From JAPLGZ01 sp038318235 (GTDB taxonomy: Bacteria > Chloroflexota > Anaerolineae > Caldilineales > Caldilineaceae): 41,655 nt of DNA. Positions 23,594-34,529 of the stretch are shown piece by piece. The notes under the pieces were generated by a model that was given only the letters and a program-made list of their open reading frames with translations, had not been told where the DNA came from and did no database searches. Where the stretch lies: positions 1 through 41,655 of the forward strand of contig JBBQBY010000006.1 in NCBI GenBank assembly GCA_038318235.1, in the 5' to 3' direction. Position 1 is the first letter of the stretch; the number at the start of each line of letters is the position of its first letter. Position numbers and translations under genes: made by a program.

Positions 23594-24835
23594 TTATTCA
23601 TAGCGGAGCGCATCAATCGGATTCAAACGGCTGGCGCGATAGGCTGGGTAGATGCCAAACACGAGACCGACCGCCATCGAGAAGAGAAAGGCAATTAAGA
23701 TCGCGTCAAGCCCGACCACGGCCTGAAAACTATCGAAGGCAAGTGTAACGGCTTGGGCACCACCAACGCCCAGGCTGATGCCGATAATACCACCGAGCAG
23801 CGACAGCGTGACGGCTTCGACCAGAAATTGTAATAAGACATCACGCCGTTTCGCACCCACCGCCTTACGCAGACCGATTTCGCGCGTGCGTTCGGTGACG
23901 CTCACCAGCATAATATTCATGATGCCAATGCCGCCCACCAATAGACTGATGCCCGCAATCGCCCCCAGGAAGATTGTGAGCACATTGAGCACGCCGCCTA
24001 CGACCGAGATCAGATCATTCTGGCTGATAATGCTGAAATCATCGCCACTCAGGTAAGAAATTTTTCGGCGCTCGCGCATAACGTTTGTGATCTGATCGGT
24101 GGCGCTGGCTGTGCGGTCTTCACTCACCACCGAGGCATAAATGACGTTCACCTGATAATCACCGCTGACAGTTTTCTGTTTAAAAAGGCGATCTTGAGCC
24201 GTCGTCAATGGAATAAAAATCGCTTGATCTTGGTTGCCACCCAGCCCACCACCTTTTTTTGCCATCACCCCGATCACGCGGCAGGGCAGATTGTCAACCT
24301 GTACAATCTGGTCGATCGGATATTCATTGGCCGCAAAGAGTTTCGTATAGGCATCTGCGCCTAGGACGACAACGCGGGCATGTTGGTCAAAATCAGCCTG
24401 TGAAAAAAACTCACCTTGGCCCATATCCCAGTTGATGACTGTGCGATAGCTGGGCAAAGTGGCATGTACATCGACTTGCACATCCTTTTTGCCGCGTGTG
24501 ATTGTCGCACGTGAAGAGAATTCCGCTGCGACAGCCTTCACATCCGGCACGCGTGATTGATCGCCAATGGCTTGCATATCACCCAACGTCAATAATTTAA
24601 TATTCGTTCGCTCCTGGGGCGGGCCATCTTCAAATTGTCCAGGGGCAATAAAAAGCAGATTACTGCCCAAACCCGCAAATTGGTCGGTCACATATTTTTG
24701 TGCGCCCCGCCCGATCGACATCAAAGCGATTACAGAACCGACGCCGATAATGATGCCCAACATGGTCAATACGCTGCGCAACTTATTCGCCGCCAGGGCG
24801 CGCATGGCGATCCGAATCGACTCGATTAATTTCAT
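23594..24835 (-). CDS. MacB-type ABC transporter permease (FtsX/MacB_PCD)
   Basis: The 413-aa protein has the standard layout: one N-terminal transmembrane helix (LTMLGIIIGVGSVIALMSIG), a long extracytoplasmic MacB_PCD domain from about 45 to 270, and three C-terminal helices typical of the FtsX domain, with the RTREIGLRKAVGAKRRDV loop between them. Together with the ATPase upstream this makes a mechanotransmission-type ABC transporter acting on periplasmic or extracytoplasmic substrates. The ATP-binding domain is a separate protein, unlike E. coli MacB. A 204-bp repeat-containing gap separates it from the ATPase gene. The RBS is weak. Confidence 0.93.
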   Translation of the reverse strand: MKLIESIRIAMRALAANKLRSVLTMLGIIIGVGSVIALMSIGRGAQKYVTDQFAGLGSNLLFIAPGQFEDGPPQERTNIKLLTLGDMQAIGDQSRVPDVKAVAAEFSSRATITRGKKDVQVDVHATLPSYRTVINWDMGQGEFFSQADFDQHARVVVLGADAYTKLFAANEYPIDQIVQVDNLPCRVIGVMAKKGGGLGGNQDQAIFIPLTTAQDRLFKQKTVSGDYQVNVIYASVVSEDRTASATDQITNVMRERRKISYLSGDDFSIISQNDLISVVGGVLNVLTIFLGAIAGISLLVGGIGIMNIMLVSVTERTREIGLRKAVGAKRRDVLLQFLVEAVTLSLLGGIIGISLGVGGAQAVTLAFDSFQAVVGLDAILIAFLFSMAVGLVFGIYPAYRASRLNPIDALRYE

Positions 24836-24872
24836 GGTGAGTTTTCTACCGCTATAAAATAGTTGATGAGGA

Positions 24873-24921
24873 GATTAGAGATTGAGAGATTTTTTTGTTC
24901 TTAATCTCCAATCTCTAAATC
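24873..24921. repeat. Imperfect hairpin in the ABC gene gap
   Basis: The segments 24873-24891 and 24903-24921 are complementary with one indel on each side, enclosing a T-rich loop. It lies before the permease start codon and may act as an attenuator or belong to a dispersed GATTAGAGATT repeat. Confidence 0.4.
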
Positions 24922-24949
24922 ACCCAATTCTCTGTTTCCTGCTTACCTT

Positions 24950-25040
24950 ATAGACAACGCAAATAAAAGATGAACTATTGTAGAAGTTTTGACAGCCGCA
25001 CCTGCAAAAGTATTGTCCCTTGTTTATTTGCGTTGTCTAT
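24950..25040. repeat. 18-bp inverted repeat touching the ATPase stop codon
   Basis: The arms 24950-24967 and 25023-25040 are perfect complements with a 55-nt centre; the core is GACAACGCAAATAAA. The right arm ends at the first base of the ATPase stop triplet. The structure would form in the transcript between the ATPase and permease genes, and the flush position suggests insertion right at the gene end. Confidence 0.6.
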
Positions 25041-25855
25041 TAATACCATTGATCGGCCAGGCTCGCACCGTCTAACTGAGTTTGAATTGTCACTGTTGCC
25101 TGCGCGCTGCCATTGATCGGGCGCTGGCGCTCATCCCGCGCGATCAAGCCATCGCGAAAATGGATCACGCGTTGACAATATTCGGCCGTTTCTGGATTGT
25201 GCGTGACAAAGATAATCGTAATGCCCTGCTCTTGGTTCAGGCGTTGAAACAGTTGCATAATTTCGATGCTGGTTTTGGTATCTAAGTTGCCGGTTGGTTC
25301 ATCGGCCAGGATCATCGCTGGGTGATTGCCCAGCGCGCGCGCAATCGCCACCCGCTGTTGTTGACCACCCGACAATTCATTCGGCTTATGGTCGAGTCGA
25401 TCACCCAATCCCACCAGCTTTAACACTTCTTCGGCGCGTTGACGTCGTTGCCGTCCGCTCACGCCACCATAAATTAACGGCAATTCCACATTGGCCAGGG
25501 CCGTGGTACGCGGTAATAGATTAAAGCTCTGAAAGACAAAGCCGATTTTGCGACAACGAATTTCGGCCAACTCATCATCGTTCAGCTTGCTGACATCAAC
25601 GCTATCCAGATAATAGGTGCCCGCAGTTGGCACATCCAGACAGCCGATCATGTTCATCAACGTCGATTTGCCGCTGCCGCTCGGCCCCATAATCGCGACC
25701 ATTTCACCGCGCCAGATGTCGAGCGAAATACCGCGCAAGGCCCGGACCTCCATATCGCCCATCTGATAGACTTTGGTCAATTCGCGCACAGATATCACGG
25801 CGTCCTGAACGGGCTGGGCATGGTTGGCTGGCGATTGGATGATGTTTTTTTGCAT
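25040..25855 (-). CDS. MacB/LolD-type ABC transporter ATPase
   Basis: The 271-aa protein has a full nucleotide-binding domain: Walker A GPSGSGKST at 57-65, Q-loop in FVFQSFNLLPRTTALANV, signature LSGGQQQRVAIARAL, Walker B MILADEPTGNLD and the H-loop in FVTHNPE. This set of motifs is that of the MacB/LolD/FtsE group. It starts 6 bp after the stop of the adaptor gene, so it is cotranscribed. A 37-residue tail after the core has no known function. It pairs with the FtsX-type permease downstream. Confidence 0.95.
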   Translation of the reverse strand: MQKNIIQSPANHAQPVQDAVISVRELTKVYQMGDMEVRALRGISLDIWRGEMVAIMGPSGSGKSTLMNMIGCLDVPTAGTYYLDSVDVSKLNDDELAEIRCRKIGFVFQSFNLLPRTTALANVELPLIYGGVSGRQRRQRAEEVLKLVGLGDRLDHKPNELSGGQQQRVAIARALGNHPAMILADEPTGNLDTKTSIEIMQLFQRLNQEQGITIIFVTHNPETAEYCQRVIHFRDGLIARDERQRPINGSAQATVTIQTQLDGASLADQWY

Positions 25856-25861
25856 GATCGT

Positions 25862-27331
25862 TTAGCCACCCAGCAGGGCGCCGCGCAGGCGTTCGGCATC
25901 GCTGGTCGAAATTAAGGCGACTTGATCGCCATCATCCAGGCCGGCAACAACCTGACTATCGGTTTCGTTGCGCAATCCCAACTCAACTTCCTGTAAAACC
26001 GGCGCCCCATTCAGCATTTTGTAGACGACCGCTTGTTTGGTTTGGCGGTCAATCTGAATAAAACGATTGGGGACCAGGATCACGCCATCAACCTGGGCCG
26101 TGGTGATAATGGCGGCGGCGCTCATCCCGGCGCGTAAAGGCGCATCGGTCGGGTTCGGGACAATTATCACTTCGTAAGCGATCACGCCGTTCACATTATT
26201 CGACGTTGGCGAAATTTCTGTAACTTTACCCGTAATGTGGGCATCGGGCAGCGCATCCAAGGTAAGGCTGACGGGCTGGCCCACTTGCACCTGGCGCACA
26301 TCAATTTCATCGACCAACACCTTCATCGAAAAACTTTGCAGATTGGTTAATATAAAGGCCGGCAGTGAACTGGCTGATAACTCGCCCTGCCGAACGTTTA
26401 CTTGACTGATCACGCCATCGGTTGGCGCGGTAAGTTGGGCATTGGCTTGGCTGTTTTCGGCCTGCAACTGACTTAGTTGAGCTTGGCGCACCTGGGCCTG
26501 CGCAATCTCCAAGTCTTCCTTTTTGGCCCCTTCGACCAGGGTCTGTAAGTTGTTTCTAGCTGTCACTACATTGCTTTGGGCCTGACGCAAACCGACCTGG
26601 GCCTGGGCAATCTGGTTTAACGCCGACGCCACTTGGGCTTGATCTGGGGTTTTTTCGGTGAGCGCTGCCTGGGCGCGCGCTACCTCAAGTGAGACGGTTG
26701 CTTGTTCCAATTGCGCCGATTGCGGCAACTCACCAATATTGGGTAAATTTCTGACTTGGTTGTAGGCTTGCTGCGCCTGTTTGACATTTGCCTCAGCCTG
26801 GCGCACCTGGGCTATATTGACCGTTTTTTGATCTTCTGACGTGCCAACATAGAGCTGGCGATAATTGGCTTGTGCGCTGTTAAGCGCGGCCTCGGCCCCA
26901 GCCACGCCGACCTGGGCTAGCTCCACGGCGGCCTGCGCTGCGGCCAGATCATTCTGGCTGGGCGGTTTTTCTAATTTGGCAAGCTGCGCCTGGCTAATTT
27001 CGAGGCTGATTTTGGCTTGGGCCAACGCCAGTGTCAGATCATTGGTTTCTAATTGGGCTAATAATTGACCTTTGGTTACCGGTTGGCCGGCAGTCACCAA
27101 CACTTTATCAATGCGACCGGCTGTGCGAAATGTGAGCGAGGTTTGTGCCTCTGGTTGAATATTGCCCGTCGCGCTGACTGTGCTGGCAATTTTGTTGCGG
27201 CCTACTGTAATAATTTCATAGGTTGGTTTTTGTGCCGCAGCCTGGCGTGGCAACCAATAGCGCTGATAGCCAAACCAACCAGCCGCACCGAGCAGGATAA
27301 GGACAATAAGAAAGATCAAAAATCGCCGCAT
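25862..27331 (-). CDS. MacA-like membrane fusion/adaptor protein (HlyD family)
   Basis: The 489-aa protein starts with a membrane anchor (FLIFLIVLILLGAAGWFGY), then a biotinyl-lipoyl-like strand (RTAGRIDKVLVTAGQPVTKGQLLAQLE), a long Ala/Gln-rich helical hairpin (about residues 110-300) and the beta-barrel part with TAPTDGVISQVNVRQGE and LPDAHITGKVTEISP. This is the HlyD/MacA adaptor order. The coiled coil is unusually long, with two similar Gln/Ala-rich halves. In a diderm it would reach TolC, but no TolC-like gene is nearby, consistent with a monoderm-like Chloroflexota envelope. It is the first gene of the set: adaptor, ATPase, permease, SH3 lipoprotein. Confidence 0.93.
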   Translation of the reverse strand: MRRFLIFLIVLILLGAAGWFGYQRYWLPRQAAAQKPTYEIITVGRNKIASTVSATGNIQPEAQTSLTFRTAGRIDKVLVTAGQPVTKGQLLAQLETNDLTLALAQAKISLEISQAQLAKLEKPPSQNDLAAAQAAVELAQVGVAGAEAALNSAQANYRQLYVGTSEDQKTVNIAQVRQAEANVKQAQQAYNQVRNLPNIGELPQSAQLEQATVSLEVARAQAALTEKTPDQAQVASALNQIAQAQVGLRQAQSNVVTARNNLQTLVEGAKKEDLEIAQAQVRQAQLSQLQAENSQANAQLTAPTDGVISQVNVRQGELSASSLPAFILTNLQSFSMKVLVDEIDVRQVQVGQPVSLTLDALPDAHITGKVTEISPTSNNVNGVIAYEVIIVPNPTDAPLRAGMSAAAIITTAQVDGVILVPNRFIQIDRQTKQAVVYKMLNGAPVLQEVELGLRNETDSQVVAGLDDGDQVALISTSDAERLRGALLGG

Positions 27332-27748
27332 GTTCTTGGTTTTCCAGGTTTTTTATGCTGTTGATACAGATGTCAACTTGGGCAGCGCTAGGCCCTCGCC
27401 TACTCTCCCCCTGTAGCGGAGGAACTAATGGTTCGTCAGTCCCGTGACAGTTCTCTCTGTATAGGGAGGGATTTAGTGCCGCTGCTCACTCTGATTTTAG
27501 TTTAACCACTGTAGAGGAATTTCTAACAAATAGTATAGTCTATCCCACAACAGTAGACAGTAAGTCTATCACTGTTCATAAGAATACCAGTCTTTTATAA
27601 ACTCTACGTAAACTGCTGAAATAGGTTGCTATAAATACGGTGCGTTAACACCAAAAATTATAAATTAACAGGGTATGGAAAATAAGGATAATTTGCTCTC
27701 TCCTATTTTCCATACCCTGTTAATTATCGCTATTTTCAACGCCGACCG
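27332..27748. other. 417-bp gap with one strong hairpin
   Basis: The gap is upstream of the adaptor gene and downstream of the dehydrogenase gene, both minus strand. It holds the adaptor gene's presumed promoter and the hairpin at 27663-27725. Apart from that I see nothing. Confidence 0.5.
27663..27725 (-). terminator. Perfect 22-bp hairpin after the dehydrogenase gene
   Basis: The arms 27663-27684 and 27704-27725 are exact complements around a 19-nt loop. It begins 24 nt after the stop of the minus-strand dehydrogenase gene and ends in TTAATT followed by TATAATTTTTGG on the minus strand, so it can act as a terminator. Confidence 0.6.
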
Positions 27749-28645
27749 TTACTGGGCCGTGCCGACCTCGATCCCTGAAAGGTTTTCGAGGGCCTTGACC
27801 AGCGCATGATTGCCTTCGCTGCCTAACCCTTTTGCTTCCAGGGTGCGATATAAATTGAAGATTAAACTGGTGGCTGGCACTGGCACACCTAATTCGTCGG
27901 CTGCATCGAGCACCAGGCGCAAATCTTTCTGTTGCAGATCAATCGTAAAACCAGGCCGCCAATCGCGTCGGATGATCTGTGGCGCTCGATTGGTGAACAT
28001 CCAACTGCCGGCTGCGCCTTGACTGATCGCGTCAAACGTCTTTTGCAGATCCACACCGCCTGCTTGTGCGAGTAACAAAGCTTCACACATGGCGAGACAA
28101 TTGCCCACCACCAACACCTGGTTGACCAGTTTGACAGTCTGGCCGGCGCCGTTTTCACCAATATGGGTGATGGTCTTACCCATCGCCTTGAAAACGGGCA
28201 TCGCGCGTTCCACATCTTCTGGGGCGCCGCCAATCATGATCGTCAGGGTGCCCTTGGCCGCGCCTTCACTCCCGCCACTGATCGGCGCGTCCAACATGCG
28301 AATGCCCTTAGCGGCCAACTGTTCAGCAATCGCACGCGTGGCTTGTGGGCTGATCGTGCTGCAATCGATCACCAGCGAACCTGATTTTGCCCCCTGAATC
28401 ACACCCTCCTCGCCCAGAATGACTGCTTCGACATCGGGTGTGTCGCTGACACAAGTCACAATAATATTGCATTGCGCGGCTACATCGGCTGGACTTTTGC
28501 CGGCCTGCGCACCTTCGGCCACCAGCGCCTCTGTTTTGCTGCTTGTGCGATTCCAGGCGCACACACTAAACCCTGCCTTTAACAAATTGCGCGCCATGCC
28601 CTGGCCCATGATGCCGAGCCCAATAAATCCGATCTTTTCGCTCAT
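27749..28645 (-). CDS. NAD(P)-dependent beta-hydroxyacid dehydrogenase (GarR/MmsB-like)
   Basis: The 298-aa protein belongs to the 3-hydroxyisobutyrate dehydrogenase/tartronate semialdehyde reductase family. It has the N-terminal Rossmann motif GFIGLGIMGQGMARNL (GxGxMG), the substrate-binding DAPISGGSEGA, and the catalytic Lys segment GAGQTVKLVNQ. The C-terminal helical domain contains QKDLRLVLDAADELGVPVP. Its exact substrate among 3-hydroxyisobutyrate, 2-hydroxy-3-oxopropionate and related acids cannot be decided. The ATG has a good GAGGAG RBS 5 nt upstream. It is a single gene, with no pathway neighbours. Confidence 0.92.
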   Translation of the reverse strand: MSEKIGFIGLGIMGQGMARNLLKAGFSVCAWNRTSSKTEALVAEGAQAGKSPADVAAQCNIIVTCVSDTPDVEAVILGEEGVIQGAKSGSLVIDCSTISPQATRAIAEQLAAKGIRMLDAPISGGSEGAAKGTLTIMIGGAPEDVERAMPVFKAMGKTITHIGENGAGQTVKLVNQVLVVGNCLAMCEALLLAQAGGVDLQKTFDAISQGAAGSWMFTNRAPQIIRRDWRPGFTIDLQQKDLRLVLDAADELGVPVPATSLIFNLYRTLEAKGLGSEGNHALVKALENLSGIEVGTAQ

Positions 28646-28815
28646 GCTTGCTCCTCGCTTTGCTCTGTTGGTGAATGTCTAGACTTGAATATCCAGGTGT
28701 TTATTCTGAATTTCACAAGTCCATATCATATGTCGAATGGTCATATTCGCCCAAATATGCAAGACATACAGCTAACAACACTGGCCCAGGATTACTAAAG
28801 GTATATTGGTTGAGT

Positions 28816-28904
28816 CGTAGGTCATCGCTTGCAGCGTGACAAGTGACGACATCCCTACCTGTAGGATATAAGGAGGCTTGTCACGCTGCAAGCGATGACC
28901 TACG
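28816..28904. mobile_element. Palindromic element, GTAGGTCA family copy C
   Basis: The arms 28816-28843 and 28877-28904 are perfect complements over 28 bp, from CGTAGGTCATCGC to GCGTGACAAG, around a 33-nt centre. This is the best-preserved copy of the family and probably the most recent. It is not coding. Confidence 0.75.
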
Positions 28905-28942
28905 AAATAGCTGCCACCATTTATGCAACCGTATTTTAGGCG

Positions 28943-28977
28943 AAAAAACAGGCTCCCCCGATAGGGGAACCTGTTTT
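28943..28977 (-). terminator. Rho-independent terminator of clpC
   Basis: On the minus strand the arms 28964-28977 and 28945-28958 pair over 14 positions with one mismatch, and a run of six T (28943-28948) closes the structure. It starts 30 nt after the clpC stop codon. Confidence 0.8.
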
Positions 28978-29006
28978 GTATGATAGATTTAGACGCTAGT
29001 GATTAT

Positions 29007-31532
<2,526 letters not shown>

Positions 31533-31936
31533 ATATTTACCTCAAAAATAAAGTGGAGCAGTTCTGTGATTAGCTACAATTTTAGCAGAATGGGGGAGCT
31601 AATTGCCGTAACTTGGGTTCCTCTTTTGCCGATTAGGCATTGTGGCCAGGTGCAATTTTGCTTAGGCGAAATAGAATCTACAATCGAAATGTGGGTTGCC
31701 ACAATCATTGCTGATATTTGAGTACCCTGCGGTCAGCATCTTTGTGAGATGTAAAGCGCTGATGCCTTTGCAATTACCCCTAATACCATAGATTCGGTAT
31801 TCCATAATAAGATGATTTAATGTACGTACAAACCGCAGCAAATTAAGCACTTCAGCGTGAGCGGCCCCATCTCACCGCTTGAACATACAAAGTATAACAT
31901 AGAGTGGGGGTGGATCTTGTGACAATTTGTTGACCG

Positions 31937-32013
31937 TGAAGTTCCCAGCCTATAGGCTGGACGGCTTATATCCCACGACTGAAGGTCAAGGGCTTTACGC
32001 CGCTAGGATCGTA
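31937..32013. mobile_element. Possible relic of an IS200/IS605-type element end
   Basis: A small hairpin (CCAGCC/GGCTGG, about 31946-31960) is followed by GGCTTATATCCCACGACTG, then a Lys/Gly-rich pattern GGGCTTTACGCCGC. That order resembles right ends, and the overlapping guide-RNA scaffold, of IS605-type TnpB elements. No transposase or TnpB fragment remains nearby. The call rests on remembered similarity only. Confidence 0.3.
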
Positions 32014-32392
32014 AGATATTTAATTGTTAAGATTGAAGTTAATTGTTAACACAACGCTTGTACACCACATTGTGCATAACGCTATTGTAACGATTATAGG
32101 TAATCTTTGTCAATACGCTGAAATACGTATCTAGAATAGACATTATCGTGAATAAGCTCACACCTCTGGTGGGCAAATTATCGGCTCTCCTGTAAATCCC
32201 TTATTCCCGATAAACTCTAATATACAAGCTCATTCATCGCTAACTTTGCCACTTACTCGACTAGCTTTCAAGGTCAAGCGGTTGGGGCAAGCCACCTCAC
32301 CGCACAAGTTAGCCGCTAATTTGGGGCTTCCTATTTGATCGCTATTAGAATTGAGTGATCAACGACTAGCCTATACGTTTGGTTCCTGCTAT

Positions 32393-32426
32393 AAAAAAGC
32401 GAGGACGTAATCAATACGTCCTCGCT
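32393..32426 (-). terminator. Rho-independent terminator of the S1 gene
   Basis: The arms 32415-32426 and 32398-32409 pair over 12 bp with a 5-nt loop, followed on the minus strand by a run of six T. It lies 29 nt after the S1 stop codon and has the ideal form. Confidence 0.9.
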
Positions 32427-32454
32427 CCGTGGTCCTTATCAATTGATAGCTGAA

Positions 32455-33783
32455 TTAAGCTGAGACACCAACAGGCTCGGCCATTTCCGGCACACTATCA
32501 TTCATAGTCTCATTTTCTGAGCCTGTGCCATTGACCGCTACTTCATCATCTTCGGTGCCGTCTGATGGCGCAATTTGCCAATCGATTTCATCTTTCGGCA
32601 ACGCTTGCTTCAAACTCAGACCCATACGCCGCTTGTCCGTGTCAATCCGAATAATCCGCAGATCGTACTCTTCGCCTTCGCTAACCACCTCTTTGGGGTG
32701 ATTGACCCGACGATCGGCCAATTCACTGATGTGAATCAAACCTTCAACGCCGTCATCATTCAGGCGGGCAAAGGCACCGAAGTTCACTAGTTTCGTAATG
32801 CGACCGCGCACAACCTGGCCAACCTCATAGGTCTGACTGATCACTTCCCACGGTTGCGGCTGTAGGCGGCGCATGCTCAAGCCAATACGGCGGCGATCCA
32901 AGTCAACACTCAGAATTTGAACTTTGACCTTATCCCCAACCTGGATAACTTCACCCGGATGAGTCACGCGGTTCCAACTCAACTCACTGAGGTGGATCAG
33001 ACCGTCAGCCCCGCCCAAGTCAACAAAGGCGCCAAAGGCCGCAATGCTGCTAATAACGCCGTCGTAGACGTCGCCTTCCTTCAGCGATTCTAGCAATTGC
33101 TCTTTCTGTTTGCGACGCCATTCGCGCATAGCCAGGCGCTCAGACAAAATCAGACGATTGCGCTTGCGATCAATGTCAATAACCTTGAGCTTTAAGATGC
33201 CGCCCATGAGTGGCGCCCATCGCTCATCACCTTCACTGTCACCGTTGGTGTTCGTGTTAACGACGTTGCCCGTGTTCTCTGGGCCATTAAGCCCAGCCGC
33301 ATTCAGTTGGCTGGCTGGCACAAAGCCGCGCACTTGACCCAAACGGACAATCACACCCCCGCGGTTGTAGGCCTCGACAATGCCATCAAAGATATCTTGC
33401 GATTGCATCAATCCTTCGGCGCGTTCCCAATCCTGTTCGGCGAGGGCGCGGCTTATGCTTAGCAAAACGTTGCCGTCTTTGTCCTCGCGCATCACATAAA
33501 CGGGAATTTCATCGCCAACCTTGAAGGCAGCAAATTCATCCGTGATGCGCTCCAATTCACGACCATTGACGATACCTTCAGATTTGAAGCCGATATCAAT
33601 CAACAATTCGTGGGCACGCTTGTCAACAATAATGCCGGTGCGAACTTCGCCAGACCGAGGCTCGTGCATTGTCAGATCAAAATCTGCCAGTAATTGTGCC
33701 ATCGGGTGCGTCGGATCGACGATACCCAACCCAGACTTTTGTGATTTGATCTTTCGACCCAAGGCTATTTGACCATTGCTCAT
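32455..33783 (-). CDS. rpsA: Ribosomal protein S1-like protein with four S1 domains
   Basis: The 442-aa protein contains four S1 RNA-binding repeats: about 42-112 (TGIIVDKRAHELLIDIGFKS), 130-220 (GIVEAYNRGGVIVRLGQVRG), 230-305 (GVISSIAAFGAFVDLGGADG) and 315-390 (GRITKLVNFGAFARLNDDG). Repeats 3 and 4 are canonical; repeat 2 is interrupted by an Asn/Thr/Gly-rich insert (about 170-190). The acidic C-terminal tail is typical. In Gram-positive and Chloroflexota ribosomes such short S1 forms may bind mRNA less tightly than the six-domain E. coli protein, so a ribosome-associated or general RNA-binding role is likely. GGAGG lies 12 nt before the ATG. Confidence 0.88.
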   Translation of the reverse strand: MSNGQIALGRKIKSQKSGLGIVDPTHPMAQLLADFDLTMHEPRSGEVRTGIIVDKRAHELLIDIGFKSEGIVNGRELERITDEFAAFKVGDEIPVYVMREDKDGNVLLSISRALAEQDWERAEGLMQSQDIFDGIVEAYNRGGVIVRLGQVRGFVPASQLNAAGLNGPENTGNVVNTNTNGDSEGDERWAPLMGGILKLKVIDIDRKRNRLILSERLAMREWRRKQKEQLLESLKEGDVYDGVISSIAAFGAFVDLGGADGLIHLSELSWNRVTHPGEVIQVGDKVKVQILSVDLDRRRIGLSMRRLQPQPWEVISQTYEVGQVVRGRITKLVNFGAFARLNDDGVEGLIHISELADRRVNHPKEVVSEGEEYDLRIIRIDTDKRRMGLSLKQALPKDEIDWQIAPSDGTEDDEVAVNGTGSENETMNDSVPEMAEPVGVSA

Positions 33784-33860
33784 TTAAAAAAACATCCTCC
33801 AAATAGAAAAAATTGCCAATCTGCCAATATAAAAATGGCAAAATAAACGCTATATATAAG

Positions 33861-33878
33861 AGGGAACCCGCGTTCCCT
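33861..33878. terminator. Short hairpin between ridA and S1 genes
   Basis: AGGGAAC (33861-33867) pairs with GTTCCCT (33872-33878) around a 4-nt loop. It lies 30 nt after the ridA stop codon on the minus strand, followed by an AT-rich stretch without a T-run. It may be a weak terminator. Confidence 0.45.
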
Positions 33879-33908
33879 ACCAGCTTTTTACGCGAAATAA
33901 AATTTCGC

Positions 33909-34289
33909 TCATTCCGTTAATGCAATCACTTCAATTTCTACCAAACCACCAAGCGGCAAAGCGGCCACTTGCACTGTGCTGCGCGCCGGTGGCTCAGCCT
34001 TAAATATTTCGCTGTAAATCGCGTTGACCTTAGCGAAATCTGCCATATCGACTAAAAAAATGGTCGCTTTAACAACTTTTTCTACGCCACTGCCGGCCGC
34101 AGCCAGCACCGCTGCCAGATTGGCTAACACCTGGCGCGTCTGTGCTTCAATGCCCTCTTGCAATTTACCAGTTTCGGGATCTAGGCCAAGTTGACCAGAG
34201 GCAAAAACGAAATTGCCTGCATGGATCGCCTGGGAATAAGGGCCCAGCGCCGCAGGCGCATGTTGTGTACTGATCGCTTTTCGTTGCAC
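33909..34289 (-). CDS. ridA: RidA family enamine/imine deaminase
   Basis: The 126-aa protein matches the RidA/YjgF family across its length. Family markers are APAALGPYSQAIHAGNFVFASGQ, the GIEAQTRQVLANLAAVL helix, and the PPARSTVQVAALPLGGLVEIEVIAL end with the conserved Arg (position about 105) that binds the substrate carboxylate. RidA hydrolyses reactive 2-aminoacrylate formed by PLP enzymes. The start is GTG, with AGAGGT 6 nt upstream. It is a single gene between mreB and the S1 gene. Confidence 0.92.
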   Translation of the reverse strand: MQRKAISTQHAPAALGPYSQAIHAGNFVFASGQLGLDPETGKLQEGIEAQTRQVLANLAAVLAAAGSGVEKVVKATIFLVDMADFAKVNAIYSEIFKAEPPARSTVQVAALPLGGLVEIEVIALTE

Positions 34290-34529
34290 CAGCTACCTCT
34301 CAAGGGGTACGAAATTCAATCACGCACAGGCAAGGCGGCGAAAACGAATGGGAAATCGTTCCACCGATAATCTATCTACCCTACACTTTGCGCAAGAGTG
34401 GTTGGAATTGTAATATATCTTTCTAATTCAGTCAAAACATCAGGACAAAGTTTTGCAAAAATTACCTTTGCTTAAGTTGACTCAGTCGAGCAAACGTAGT
34501 TTGCTCTGTTATATGGACTAAATGGTAGC

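Larger units (their letters stand above)
28646..29006. other. 361-bp gap between clpC and the dehydrogenase gene
   Basis: The gap carries the GTAGGTCA family element at 28816-28904 and the clpC terminator at 28943-28977. The promoter of the minus-strand dehydrogenase gene is expected near 28660-28760, where sequence is AT-rich. No gene is seen. Confidence 0.5.
31533..32454. other. 922-bp gene-free gap upstream of clpC
   Basis: No frame longer than about 60 codons is present and none looks real. The clpC promoter should lie within the first 150 bp. The stretch at 31937-32013 resembles the end of an IS200/IS605 element. TTAATTGTTAA is repeated directly near 32019 and 32038, and TTATCGG/CCGATAA pair near 32180-32212. 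The S1 terminator lies at 32393-32426. The size of the gap is unusual for this window, so a decayed gene or an unrecognised RNA is possible. Confidence 0.5.

Noticed and set aside
31662..31850. 62-codon minus-strand frame upstream of clpC
   Set aside because: It is short, has no RBS, and its residues give no recognisable family. A decayed fragment cannot be excluded.
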